Of a DNA stretch of 64,000 nt, positions 7,632 to 17,341 are shown piece after piece; position 1 is the first letter of the stretch; every line of letters starts with the position of its first letter. Under the pieces are notes generated by a model. The model did no database searches, was not told the DNA's origin, and worked only from the letters and a program-made list of their open reading frames with translations. The DNA is taken from positions 2,108,001 to 2,172,000 of the forward strand of contig NZ_OZ075108.1 of NCBI RefSeq assembly GCF_964186625.1, read 5' to 3'. A program made the translations under genes and the position numbers. This DNA comes from Asticcacaulis sp. MM231. Its GTDB lineage: Bacteria > Pseudomonadota > Alphaproteobacteria > Caulobacterales > Caulobacteraceae.

Positions 7632-8632
7632 TCAGCAGTCGTTCGCCGCCTTCGCCACGCCATCGAGATAACGCTTGGTCTGATCGAGCAGATTATGGTT
7701 CAGGCCAGTGCGGCGACCAAGTAGGTCAGGACTGCCGGCGTTATAGTCGCTCATAAGCTGGCGAACGAAAGCGCCGGACTGCACGTCTTTCAGCACATCC
7801 TGCATGGCCAGGCGGCTGGCGCCGTTGATAACACGCGGGCCAGTGAGATAGGCGCCGTACTCGGCGGTGTTGCTGATCTTCTCGAAGCCGCCGGACATGC
7901 CAAGCTCCCACAAAAGATCGACCACCAGCTTGAGTTCATAACAGGTTTCGAACCACGCCACCTCCGGCGGATAACCGGCGTCGACCAGCGTCTGAAAGCC
8001 ATCGCTCACCAGATTGCGCGTGCCCCCGCAAAGCACGACCTGCTCTCCAAAAAGATCGCTTTCGCATTCGTCCTTCATGGTGGTTTCAAGGATGCCCTTG
8101 CGCCCACAACCAAGCGCGGCGGCAAAGGACAAGCCCAGCGCCTTTGCGTCACCGGTGGCGTCCTGCTGGATGGCGAACAGGCAGAAGACGCCCTCCCCCG
8201 CCACATAGATGTCGCGGATACGCGGCCCGATGCCCTTGGGCGAGACCAGCAGCACATCGACATCGGCCGGCGGCGTCACCAGCCCAAAATTGCACGACAG
8301 GCCGTGGGCGAAAATGAGCGCCTGCCCCGCACGCAGGTGCGGATTGATCTCGTCATGGAAAAGCTTCTGGTGTGCCTCGTCCGAGGTCAGTATGACCAGG
8401 ACATCGGCCCATTTTACCCCTTCCGCCACCGTCACCACCTCGAAACCATCGGCCTCGGCTTTTGCGCGGGTCTTAAGTCCGGCTTCAGCGCCACCCTGAT
8501 CTGCGTCACGCCGGAATCGCGGGCATTGAGCGCCTGGGTGCGGCCCTGGCTGCCATATCCAATCACCAGCACCTTACGGCTTTGGATAACTGACAGGTCG
8601 CAGTCACGATCGTGATAAACGGTTAAGGACAT
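7632..8632 (-). pseudogene. ilvC: Ketol-acid reductoisomerase, frameshifted
   Basis: IlvC catalyses the NADPH-dependent isomeroreduction step of branched-chain amino acid synthesis. The N-terminus ([17 protein letters not shown]...VIGYGSQG) and the rest ([17 protein letters not shown]...) are both recognisable but lie in different frames. The frame breaks near 8483, where one base is missing between VALK and [16 protein letters not shown]. The metal ligands in SDLFGEQ and ETCYELK are kept, but the loop after GSQG reads RTQ instead of the usual HAH. Either the gene is decaying and another ilvC exists elsewhere, or this is a sequencing error. Confidence 0.85.
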
Positions 8633-8688
8633 GGCAGCGCACCTCGGCTATACTAATTCAGAATCGTCATCTGTATAAAGTAAGCGCC

Positions 8689-9495
8689 ATGTTTGATCAC
8701 CCCGAATATCAGTATCTCAATCTGGTGCGCGACATCATGGACAATGGCTTTGCCCGTTCGGATCGCACCGGCACGGGGACGCTGGGCCTGTTCGGCCGTC
8801 AGATCCGCTTCGATCTGTCGCAGGGCTTTCCGCTCCTGACCACCAAGAAGGTGCATTTCAAGTCGATCGCGGTCGAGCTTTTGTGGTTCCTGCGCGGCGA
8901 TACCAATGTCAGATATCTTCACGACCACGGCGTCACCATCTGGGATGAATGGGCCGATGAGAAGGGCGACCTGGGCCCGGTTTATGGCAAACAGTGGCGC
9001 TCATGGGCAGCGCCAGACGGCCGCGTCATCGACCAGATGAAGAACCTAGTCGAGAACCTCAAAACCAATCCCTATTCGCGCCGCCATGTTATTTCGGCGT
9101 GGAACCCGACCGAGGTCGACGACATGGCCCTGCCACCGTGTCATTGCCTGTTTCAGTTCTTCGTCGCGGAGGGAAAACTGAGCTGCCAGCTTTACCAGCG
9201 CTCGGCGGATATCTTTCTGGGCGTGCCGTTCAATATCGCCTCCTATGCCCTGCTGACCCATATGGTGGCGCAGGCCGTCGGGCTGGAAGCCGGCGATTTC
9301 GTCCACAGCTACGGCGACGTCCACCTCTATACCAACCATATGGAGCAGGCGAAGACCCAGCTTGAGCGCACGCCGTTCGATTTCCCCAAACTGGTTATGA
9401 CGCCCAAAACCGATCTGTTCGGCTTCGATTATGCCGATTTTGCTGTCGAAAACTATCAGTCGCATGGCGCGCTGAAGGCTAAGGTGGCTGTCTGA
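8689..9495 (+). CDS. thyA: Thymidylate synthase
   Basis: Methylates dUMP to dTMP using methylene-tetrahydrofolate. The 268-residue protein is of normal length, with RTGTGT near the N-terminus, the nucleophile in [10 protein letters not shown] (Cys151), [18 protein letters not shown] and HSYGDVHLY. Its stop shares one base with the folA start (TGATG), so the pair is translationally coupled: ThyA makes dihydrofolate and FolA recycles it. Confidence 0.98.
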   Translation: MFDHPEYQYLNLVRDIMDNGFARSDRTGTGTLGLFGRQIRFDLSQGFPLLTTKKVHFKSIAVELLWFLRGDTNVRYLHDHGVTIWDEWADEKGDLGPVYGKQWRSWAAPDGRVIDQMKNLVENLKTNPYSRRHVISAWNPTEVDDMALPPCHCLFQFFVAEGKLSCQLYQRSADIFLGVPFNIASYALLTHMVAQAVGLEAGDFVHSYGDVHLYTNHMEQAKTQLERTPFDFPKLVMTPKTDLFGFDYADFAVENYQSHGALKAKVAV

Positions 9496-10010
9496 TGGCG
9501 AAGGTAAGACTGGCCCTCGTGGTTGCCATGAGCGACAACGGCGTAATCGGCAAAAACGGCGGCCTGCCGTGGCACCTGCGCTCAGACCTCAGGCGCTTCA
9601 AGGAAATCACCCAGTTCAAGCCTATCATTATGGGCTCGACCACATGGGATTCTTTACCCAAAAAGCCTCTGCCCGGCCGTCTCAATATCGTGCTGACCCG
9701 CGATCCGCGTATGGAGGCTGACGGCGGCATTATCTGCAACAGCCTGTTCGAGGCGCTCGACATCGCTCGCGAACATGCGGCCGACGATGGTGCCGATGAG
9801 ATCTGTGTCATTGGTGGCGCCAATGTCTATGAACAGACCCTGCCGAAGGCCGATCGGATCTATGTCAGCCATGTCCATGCCGATGTCGAGGGCGATGCCC
9901 ACTTCCCAAAAATCGATCCCTCAGTTTGGAAGGTGACCTCGGAAGAGTCATTCGCCAAAACGGAAAACGACGATCACGACTTTACCCTGAAAATTTACGA
10001 GCGGATTTAG
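9495..10010 (+). CDS. folA: Dihydrofolate reductase
   Basis: Reduces dihydrofolate to tetrahydrofolate with NADPH. The 171-residue protein shows ALVVAMSDNGVIGKNGGLPWHL, then MGSTTWDSLPKKPLPGRLNIVLTRD and the nucleotide-binding VIGGANVYEQTLPKADRIYVS. It begins on the last base of thyA. Its 3' end overlaps by four bases the convergent acyltransferase remnant. Confidence 0.97.
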   Translation: MAKVRLALVVAMSDNGVIGKNGGLPWHLRSDLRRFKEITQFKPIIMGSTTWDSLPKKPLPGRLNIVLTRDPRMEADGGIICNSLFEALDIAREHAADDGADEICVIGGANVYEQTLPKADRIYVSHVHADVEGDAHFPKIDPSVWKVTSEESFAKTENDDHDFTLKIYERI

Positions 10011-10816
10011 GCTGTAAAACGAGGCTTTACATTAGCGTCCTTGTTTAGATTGGTAAAGTCACCAGCCTGCAAAGCAAGCCCGCGGAACGCACGCTTCGCG
10101 GCCGTCCAGGCCGCCCACAGCCCTATACAACTGATCATGGCCAAAACGCCATCCAGCAGTGGTTGGTCGATATGGAACCATGCATACAAGGTCTTTTGAC
10201 TTAAGGCCGGCATTATTGCATGCAACAGGTAGATGGTGAAAATCGCCTGACTGCACAGCATGACCGGCCGCGAGAAAATCCTCGGAATAGGCACACTGGA
10301 TGCCCAGCACAGCAGTACACCGCCCAGGACAAATATGAGGCATTGACTCCATGAGCCCCACAATAGGCTAAAGCCACAGAGAAGCACCATTACGGTAGCT
10401 GTCAGGCGGTATATCCAGCCATGTTGACCTTGCGCGCGTTCCAGGCTGGCATGGATGAACCAGCCGATCACAAAATTCCACAACTGAAGATGCGGGAGCC
10501 AGTCATAGAGTGCGCTCGTATCCCATATGTCAGGGAAAATCACCACTACCATGCCGGACACCAGCAAGAACAACAATGACGCTGTGTAGAGGTGACGAAC
10601 GATAAGATCGCGCACGACAGGCACGACAAACAGTATCATCAGCCCCAGACATATCTGCAGCATGACCTGGATATACCAGTAGGGCATAAAGGGGGGAAAG
10701 AAGCTGTCGGCGGTAAACCAATGACTGACGAAGAAGAACTCGCTCCAGACAAATTGACGTTTTAGCGCGAACACCAACAGGATCAGCGCCATGGCCGGCC
10801 AAAAGATCTGCCACAT
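10007..10816 (-). pseudogene. Acyltransferase-3-like membrane protein, N-terminally truncated
   Basis: A hydrophobic protein with about eight membrane segments. FMPYWYIQVMLQICLGLM and SQAIFTIYLLHAIMPAL resemble the later helices of acyltransferase family 3. The N-terminal helices with the catalytic His are absent: the frame begins inside the protein, and bases 10817-10857 encode a short unrelated-looking lead (MQKLFNYRIQTDILLPLAV) in another frame. It lies directly after the broken adenylation/carrier gene in the same orientation, so it was probably the last component of that pathway. Confidence 0.6.
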
Positions 10817-10857
10817 GAACCGCCAGAGGGAGCAGAATATCGGTCTGGATGCGGTAA

Positions 10858-12185
10858 TTAAACAGTTTCTGCATGGCCATACCGATTTTGAAGGTCTGTG
10901 ATGGTGGCCGTCTGCCAGTCCGCCGGCAAGAAGCCAATCCGCTCTTCGAGCGCCAGACTCACCTGCACATAGGAAAGGGAATCGCCTGCCAGGGATCTAA
11001 AACTATCCGCCTCACTGACGGCTTTACCGAACAGTTCGGCGTAAAGCGTGCGGAAGGACATATCATCAGTGCGTTTGAAACCGAGCAGGGCAAGCATTTC
11101 GCTGCCAAACCGCTTTACGAACGCGATCGAAAAAACAAGGCTGACCGCATCACCCAGACTGAGGCTTCTCGCCAAGCCCTTGGTGCCCGTCGTTTCCAGA
11201 ACCAGAGCGTTCAGCGCTTGATAATCCGTCTTGCCATTCGCCAGCCGCGGCACAGTTTCGACCTGATATACACGCAACAGGGTCTCGGGCAGATGGTAAC
11301 TGCGGGCCATGTCCGGCAGGCTTTGCAGGAGGCATTCTCCATCGCCTGTTCTGGTGGCAGATAGCTGATCCGCGGCGCCGCCTCTGTCTGGCCGTACATG
11401 ACAAAAAATTGCCAGCCTTGCCGGCCGCCTAGATTGGCGAAATGCCGCACAAGTCTTGGATCAAGACGCCCGCCCGCCTGTGTGACATAGCGCAGATCCG
11501 GCAAATCGCGCAAACGATCACTGCGCGCAATGACTTCGAAGCTATAGGGTACACCAGCAAAGCAGGTGATCTTTTGCGCTTTCAGGATATCCCAGAAAGC
11601 CTCATCCGTCACCAAAGTATCACTGAGAACGACCCGCGCACCTGCCAGCAAATGGCTGTTCAGAACTTACAGGCCGTAAGCATAGTTGAGCCTGAGATTG
11701 AGCAGGACAGAGTTATCGGGGCCTATGCTCAGATAGTCTGCGATAGAGGCAGCGTTGCTGTCCAGATTGCGCCGGGACAGTTTAACAAATTTAGGTGCGC
11801 CGGTAGAGCCGGAGGTCGACAGGAGAAGGCAAAGCTCAGGATGAAGTCCCAGCGTCCGGCTGTGCCGTGCCGTCAAGCCTTCCCCGGCAAGATCACCCTG
11901 CCGGATGACATAGTTCGGCTCGTAACGTTCGATTAGTGCCTGCAACTGGCTATCGGCGTACTCTGAAAACATATGCACGACATGGCCGGCCTGAATGCAG
12001 CCCAGATAGGCGACGACAGAAGCAATATCCCGCCCGACTTCCAGGAAGACAAGGCTTCGCCTGCTCGATAATCGCTCTGCAAACTGACCTGCCAGGTCAG
12101 CCAGGTCATCTTAGCTGACATCGCGATCGCCAGCACGAAGCGCAAGGCGCGCCTTGAAAGCCTTTAGCCCTAATAACAGGGACAT
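10858..12185 (-). pseudogene. Decayed adenylation enzyme with C-terminal carrier domain
   Basis: Remnant of an AMP-forming acyl or amino-acid ligase (DltA-like) fused to a carrier domain. From ATG 12185 the frame runs MSLLLGLKAFKARLAL...DVS, hits an in-frame TAA, and continues through SLVFLEVGRDIASVVAYLGC to LLLSTSGSTGAPKFVKLS (the P-loop motif). A second in-frame TAA at 11667-11669 follows NYAYGL. After YGQTEAAPRISYLPPE there is a frame change and a gap: the hinge and most of the C-terminal subdomain are missing before PRLANGKTDYQAL. A carrier domain with GDSLSYV (pantetheine serine) closes it. The gene cannot be functional. Confidence 0.85.
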
Positions 12186-12444
12186 TCGTTGTCATTCCCG
12201 CCGCCTCAGATGCCAGGAAGCTACACCAAGACCTTCAAAATTTGAATAGCGACATTCTTCCTGTATTCACTCACAAAAATATGACCGTCGTAAATTTGTC
12301 GTTTACCAAAACCATTTTGAAACTATTTACCGTTTAACGTAAACTCTTCCGTATAGACGGCGGATTCGCCATCGATTTTTTATTTGCAAAAGCGCAGGAC
12401 GACCGTCCGCGATTTTGGGAAATATTTACTGGTTTTGTAAGCCT

Positions 12445-13686
12445 ATGACCGCAACGCATGAAAATCCGGCGCTTCTGACACGCCGTTCCACACTCGCTTT
12501 GATGCTGGCTGCGCTGGCTGGAAATGCCGCCGGCCCTTCCCTGATCAAAACAGCCGAAACCATCGCTGCGATCGCACCCAGGAAGCTGGCGCCCCCCCTC
12601 CTGCAATGGCCCACCCTCGATACCCTGGCGCAGACCATGGTCGACAAAAAGCTGACCCCTGGTCTGTCGCTCAGCGTCATGAGCGCAGGCGTTCTGCTCT
12701 ATTCCAGAGGCTTCGGCATGGCCAATGTGGAAACCAGCGCCGCTGTTACGCCCCAGACCGAATTCCGCGTCGCCTCGATCACCAAGCAATTCACCGCTGC
12801 CGCTATCCTGCTGCTGGCCGAAGACGGCCTTTTAAGCGTCGATGACAGTCTGGCGAAATTCATGCCGGACTTCCAACGCGCCACCGATATCACCCTGCGC
12901 CAATTGCTCAGCCACACGTCTGGCATGGGCGACTACATCAATGGGCAGGCGCAAAGCATCCTGACCGAAGCGCAGAGCCGTGACTATACCGCCAGTGAAC
13001 TGATGGCGATCATCAGCGCGCGCCAGCCCCTCTACAAGGCCCAACCCGGCGCCACCTGGCTCTATAGCAACAGCGCCTTCACCATTCTGGGCCTGATCGT
13101 GGAAAAGCTCTCAGGTCTGGCACTGGCTGATTTCTTTCAGCAGCGCTTGTTCATTCCGGCCGGTCTGGCGCAAACGAAGATCGACAAGACCTGCACGGCG
13201 GCCGCGGTCTGCAACGGCTATCGCCCCAATTTTCGCGCGCCCACCAAGTACGACCTGGCCACGCCAATTTCGCCAAGCTTCGCCGGTGGTGCGGGCGCCA
13301 TCCGCTCAACGACCGAAGACCTCTGCCTGTGGCATTGCGCTCTGCTCGAAGGCAAGGTGCTGAAACCGGCCAGCCTGCAGGCCATGTTGACCCCGACCCT
13401 GCTGAAAAATGGCACACCCGCCTATGAACGGCGTGGTGTCGAAGCGCTGGAATATGGCCTGGGCCAGGGCCTTGGCACCTTTGACAGCCTGAAGGTGGCC
13501 TCACATGGCGGCCGCATCAACGGCTTCACCGGCCACTTGCGTAGTTTCACCGACAACAAACTGACCGTGGCCATCCTCTACAACAGCGATGGCGGCGGCG
13601 CGCCCGGCTTTTCAGGGGCACAAAAGGGTCTGCGCACCGAGGCCAGCCGCCTCGGCATCGCTTACCTCGGCCTGAACAAGGCCTGA
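12445..13686 (+). CDS. Beta-lactamase-fold serine hydrolase (class C/PBP4*-like)
   Basis: An exported serine hydrolase of the beta-lactamase/D-alanyl-D-alanine carboxypeptidase family (PF00144). Motifs in order: S-x-x-K as SITK, Y-x-N as YSNS, and the third box as SHGGRINGF. The N-terminus LTRRSTLALMLAALAGNAAG looks like a twin-arginine signal. ATG 12445 is taken because it gives a normal n-region; an upstream ATG at 12415 would add ten residues. The substrate (beta-lactam, D-peptide or ester) cannot be told from sequence. Confidence 0.85.
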   Translation: MTATHENPALLTRRSTLALMLAALAGNAAGPSLIKTAETIAAIAPRKLAPPLLQWPTLDTLAQTMVDKKLTPGLSLSVMSAGVLLYSRGFGMANVETSAAVTPQTEFRVASITKQFTAAAILLLAEDGLLSVDDSLAKFMPDFQRATDITLRQLLSHTSGMGDYINGQAQSILTEAQSRDYTASELMAIISARQPLYKAQPGATWLYSNSAFTILGLIVEKLSGLALADFFQQRLFIPAGLAQTKIDKTCTAAAVCNGYRPNFRAPTKYDLATPISPSFAGGAGAIRSTTEDLCLWHCALLEGKVLKPASLQAMLTPTLLKNGTPAYERRGVEALEYGLGQGLGTFDSLKVASHGGRINGFTGHLRSFTDNKLTVAILYNSDGGGAPGFSGAQKGLRTEASRLGIAYLGLNKA

Positions 13687-13766
13687 CGTCCGGCGGCGTC
13701 GTAAAAGCTTCAAGCTCCGATCCTATACCTGAACCTGCGCCGTTCTGACGCTCGGGTTCCTGCGCT

Positions 13767-14759
13767 ATGATGACCGCCTATTATCATGAAGATGGCGCGC
13801 TCAAGACTGCCTTGCTGGCGCGAGCCAAGGACAACCGTGCCGCCATATGCAGGGCTTCGGTGTGGATTGATCTGCAAAATCCGATGCCAGAAGAAGAGCG
13901 TTATCTCAAAGAACATCTGAGCATAGCTATACCCACGCGGGGTGAAATCTGGCGTAATCAGGCGCTAAACCGTCTTTACAAGGAAGACGGCACGACCTTC
14001 ATGACAGCGGCGATCCTGCACAAGATCAATTCAACTCATCCCAAAACGAGTGCGGTTACCTTCATACTGACCGAACGCTGTCTGGTGACCATACGTCACA
14101 TTGCCCCCACCTCTTTCAGCCATTTCCAGCAACGCCTTCTCAACAACCCCGCCGTCTTCATGAATGGACCGGATGTGCTGGAAGGCCTGCTGCAGGAAAT
14201 GTTCATGCGTGTGGCCTGGCATATGGAACTGCTGGTCGATGGCGTCGATGATCTATCACGCCGGATTTTTGATGACCACGCTTTCGAAAACAAGCAGGGT
14301 AATCCGTCAATCCTGATGCGCCGCGTCCTGCAAAAGCTGGGCTCCCTCGCCGATCTGAATTCCAAGATACATGAAAGCCTGCAAAGCCTCGAACGTATGC
14401 TGATCTTCTCCCGCAAGACGGCGCGGCCTGATCAGATCGAGCTGCAGGAAGATCTCGACATGCTGATCAGCGACGCCGAGGCCTTGTTGTCCCAAACCAA
14501 CTTTATGGCCGATAAGATCAACTTCCAGCTCGACGCCACGCTTGGCATGATCAATGTCGAGCAAAACCTGATCTCGAAAATTTTCTCGACCGTGGCGGTC
14601 TTTTTCCTGCCGCCCACTCTGATTTCCAGCATCTATGGCATGAACTTCGCCCATATGCCCGAACTGCACTGGCAGGTCGGTTATCCTGTGGCGCTTAGTC
14701 TCATGGTCGCGGTCTCCACCATAACCTATATCTACTTCAAGCGGCGCGGCTGGCTGTAA
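13767..14759 (+). CDS. CorA-family metal transporter, copy 1
   Basis: A divalent-cation channel of the CorA family, 330 residues. A large cytoplasmic N-terminal domain is followed by two C-terminal membrane helices; the pore signature GMN lies in SIYGMNFAHMPELHW, and FSTVAVFFLPPTLISS forms the first helix. A close paralogue lies 2.6 kb downstream (17342-18322). Metal specificity (Mg, Co, Ni or Zn) cannot be deduced. Confidence 0.92.
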   Translation: MMTAYYHEDGALKTALLARAKDNRAAICRASVWIDLQNPMPEEERYLKEHLSIAIPTRGEIWRNQALNRLYKEDGTTFMTAAILHKINSTHPKTSAVTFILTERCLVTIRHIAPTSFSHFQQRLLNNPAVFMNGPDVLEGLLQEMFMRVAWHMELLVDGVDDLSRRIFDDHAFENKQGNPSILMRRVLQKLGSLADLNSKIHESLQSLERMLIFSRKTARPDQIELQEDLDMLISDAEALLSQTNFMADKINFQLDATLGMINVEQNLISKIFSTVAVFFLPPTLISSIYGMNFAHMPELHWQVGYPVALSLMVAVSTITYIYFKRRGWL

Positions 14760-14819
14760 CTCCGTATCTTCTTTTTATGGCGCGCATGGCAAGTTTAAAA
14801 CTCACCAAGGAGAAACATC

Positions 14820-15080
14820 ATGACCCCTCGTGCTTATCATCTGATCGACAAGAACACCGGCGAAGAGGTCTTCGCCTCAACGGATTTTCAGTTCGCTGAC
14901 CGCCCCTTGCCCAATCATCGCATTCAGGATGCCGTACTGCACGAACACTATGGCGCACCAGCCATTGTCGATCGCGTCGAGGATCAGGAAGATGGTTCGG
15001 TACATGTGTTTATTGACGGTTCGGAAGAAGTCATGAACGATGATCTCGTTGATCCCGACCAGAGCTATCGTCGCTCCTGA
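14820..15080 (+). CDS. Hypothetical protein, 86 residues
   Basis: A soluble, acidic small protein (YHLIDKNTGEEVFASTDF ... EDGSVHVFIDGSEE ... DDLVDPDQSY) with no signal peptide or membrane segment and no family I recognise. A strong Shine-Dalgarno AAGGAG precedes the ATG, and a hairpin terminator follows at 15101. It may be co-transcribed with the upstream corA. Confidence 0.75.
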   Translation: MTPRAYHLIDKNTGEEVFASTDFQFADRPLPNHRIQDAVLHEHYGAPAIVDRVEDQEDGSVHVFIDGSEEVMNDDLVDPDQSYRRS

Positions 15081-15100
15081 TCAACAGACTAAAAAGCTAA

Positions 15101-15131
15101 GGACGCATCATGGGTTTGATGCGCCCTTTTT
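15101..15131. terminator. Bidirectional intrinsic terminator
   Basis: GACGCATCA-TGGGTT-TGATGCGCC forms a nine-base stem followed by CTTTTT on the plus strand, with AAAAA before it so that the minus strand also ends in a T run. It sits between the convergent genes at 14820 and 15135. Confidence 0.8.
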
Positions 15132-15134
15132 ATA

Positions 15135-16444
15135 TCAACTGGCCGGCGTTACACGCCAGATGACATTGCCGACATCATCGGCGACCAGCAGCCCACCCTT
15201 GCTATCGATGGTTACGCCAACGGGTCGCCCCTGCGCCTTGCCCTCTTTATCGAGGAAGCCCGTAAGGATACTTTCCGGTTTGCCCGAAGGCATACCTTTG
15301 TCGAAGGGCACGAAAACAACGTCATAACCGCTTGGTGGATTACGGTTCCACGATCCGTGGCGTCCGATAAAGGCGCCACCGGCATAGTGGACCGGCAAAA
15401 GGCTGGCGCTATAGAAGGTAAGGCCCAGCGAAGCCGTATGCGGGCCCAGCGCATAATCAGGCGCTATCGCACTAGCGACCTTCTCCGGACTTTGCGGTTT
15501 CACACGCACATCGACGTGCTGGCCATAATAGCTGTAAGGCCAGCCATAGAAGGCGCCATCTTTTACAGAGGTCATATAATCAGGTACAAGATCGCTGCCG
15601 ATCTCATCGCGTTCATTGACCACGGTCCACAAGGCGCCGGTTTGCGGTTGCCAGCTCATCCCGTTTGGATTGCGCAGGCCGCTGGCAAAAATGCGTTTCG
15701 CGCCGGTCGCCAGATCGATTTCGAGAATATTGGCGCGCTCGGTTTCTGCCGCCATACCGTTTTCGGCCACATTGCTGTTGGAGCCGACCGTTGCATAAAG
15801 CTTGGTGCCGTCGGGACGGGCAATGATGTTCTTGGTCCAGTGGTGATTGATCGTGCCCGCCGGCAAATCCGTCACCTTGATACCCGGCACAGTAATGAGC
15901 GTATCACCTGTGTGGTAGAGGAAACGCAACACCGCATCCGTATCGGCGACATAGAGTTGATCGCCGATCAACGCCATGCCAAAGGGCGAATTGAGCCCCT
16001 TCAGCAAGACCGTGCGCGTTTCAGCGACACCATCGCCATCGCTGTCACGCAACAGAGTAATGCGGTTAGGGCTTTCGGGGCCGGCACCGGCCTTTTTCAT
16101 GATCATCGTCATGAAAAAGCCCCTGATCCCCTTGGCGTCGTCAGGCTTGGGCGGCGCATTGGTCTCGGCGACGAGCGTGTCGCCGTTGGGCAAGACATAG
16201 AGCCAGCGCGGATGCTCCAGGCCACGGGCGTAGGCCACGACCTTCAGCCCGGCCGCCGGCTTTGGCGCTACACCTTCAGGCCAGCCCACAGCGTCGGCGA
16301 TTTTCACCGTTGGGAACAAGTCTTGTTCGGTTGCGGCAACTTAGGATTGGCGCCCACGCCATCCGTCACCTGTAATTTTGCCGTCTCGCCGCAGGCGGTC
16401 AGGGCTAGGCTCAAAGCGAGCAGGTGGAAGGGTTTGAGTTTCAT
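15135..16444 (-). pseudogene. Sorbosone dehydrogenase-like (PQQ/glucose dehydrogenase fold) lipoprotein, frameshifted
   Basis: Predicted periplasmic sugar dehydrogenase of the soluble GDH/L-sorbosone dehydrogenase beta-propeller family. The 5' part from ATG 16444 encodes a lipoprotein signal (LLALSLALTAC) and mature start ...[12 protein letters not shown]. The remaining 394 residues ([15 protein letters not shown]...[16 protein letters not shown]...[11 protein letters not shown]...[17 protein letters not shown]) follow in another frame. One base is missing near 16321. Apart from that the gene is intact, so a recent mutation or a sequencing error are both possible. It converges on the terminator at 15101. 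Confidence 0.8.
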
Positions 16445-16559
16445 TTGGCGGCCAATCCGGGTTTGATGGTTACGGTTATTGTACGAACCTATTAACCGCC
16501 TTGGACCATGAGGATGCACGGCCTATTGTGTCACCCTTTATAAGGATAGGGTATGGCGT

Positions 16560-17078
16560 TTAGGCGACGCGCGTCAGGCGCACTGCCTCGCCCGTGTGGG
16601 TAAGCCTGAAAGTCGTTAGGGTTGCCAGTATCGTCTTAAGTTGCACCAATGAGGCCGGCTTGACCATATAGCCGGAGGCTCCCAGTTCGCGGGCCCGCGA
16701 CTGATCCAGATCACAGGTTGAACCGGTACACATGATCACCGCCACCTTGTTCAGGCTTTCATCACCTCGCAGGCAGGCCAGCATCTCGAAACCATCCATG
16801 CCCGGCATGTTGATATCCAGCAGCAAAAGATCGACCTTCTCTCCGCGCTCATGCACCTGCTTTAAAGCCTCAAGTGCCTCGCGCGCGCTGTGGGCCACGG
16901 ACATATTGAACTGTATTTTGTCACGCACCTGCAGAAAAACACGCGTCAGCTCGATATCCGCCCTGCGATCATCGACCAGAAGAACATTGGCCAATATTTC
17001 AGGCGCCGCTGTTTCCGGAGTCAGGATTTCAGGGGCGGCGCATCGAACAGTCGTATCTGGCAGCATGACTTGATCCAT
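16560..17078 (-). CDS. Stand-alone response-regulator receiver
   Basis: A 172-residue protein with a single REC domain from about residue 30: acidic pair in LLVDDRRAD, phospho-acceptor in VDLLLLDINMPGMDGFE, the switch Thr in IMCTGST and the Lys in YMVKPAS. No output domain follows. The N-terminal 28 residues are low-complexity. In Caulobacteraceae such single receivers act in phosphorelays; no partner kinase is adjacent. Confidence 0.9.
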   Translation of the reverse strand: MDQVMLPDTTVRCAAPEILTPETAAPEILANVLLVDDRRADIELTRVFLQVRDKIQFNMSVAHSAREALEALKQVHERGEKVDLLLLDINMPGMDGFEMLACLRGDESLNKVAVIMCTGSTCDLDQSRARELGASGYMVKPASLVQLKTILATLTTFRLTHTGEAVRLTRVA

Positions 17079-17341
17079 AAGCAGACTAAATTAAACGACT
17101 GATATGAACAGATGGCAAGCCAGCGCTGGGCGATCATAAACAACCCAATCGCGGCGGCATCATAAACTCAAGCGGTCATTTTTCAGCAACATACCCTCAG
17201 GTGGATTACTTATTCGCTAAAACATGGACAACTTAGTCTTTCAAAACCACTCTGGACCTCGTCCTTTTTAGGAACCTTAAAGCCTGATAAATCCTTATGT
17301 TGTAGATTGCCCTCAAGACAGATATGGGCAGGGTTCATGGC

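Noticed and set aside
15357..16466. A 369-residue plus-strand frame
   Set aside because: Antisense to the dehydrogenase remnant, without domain or start signal.
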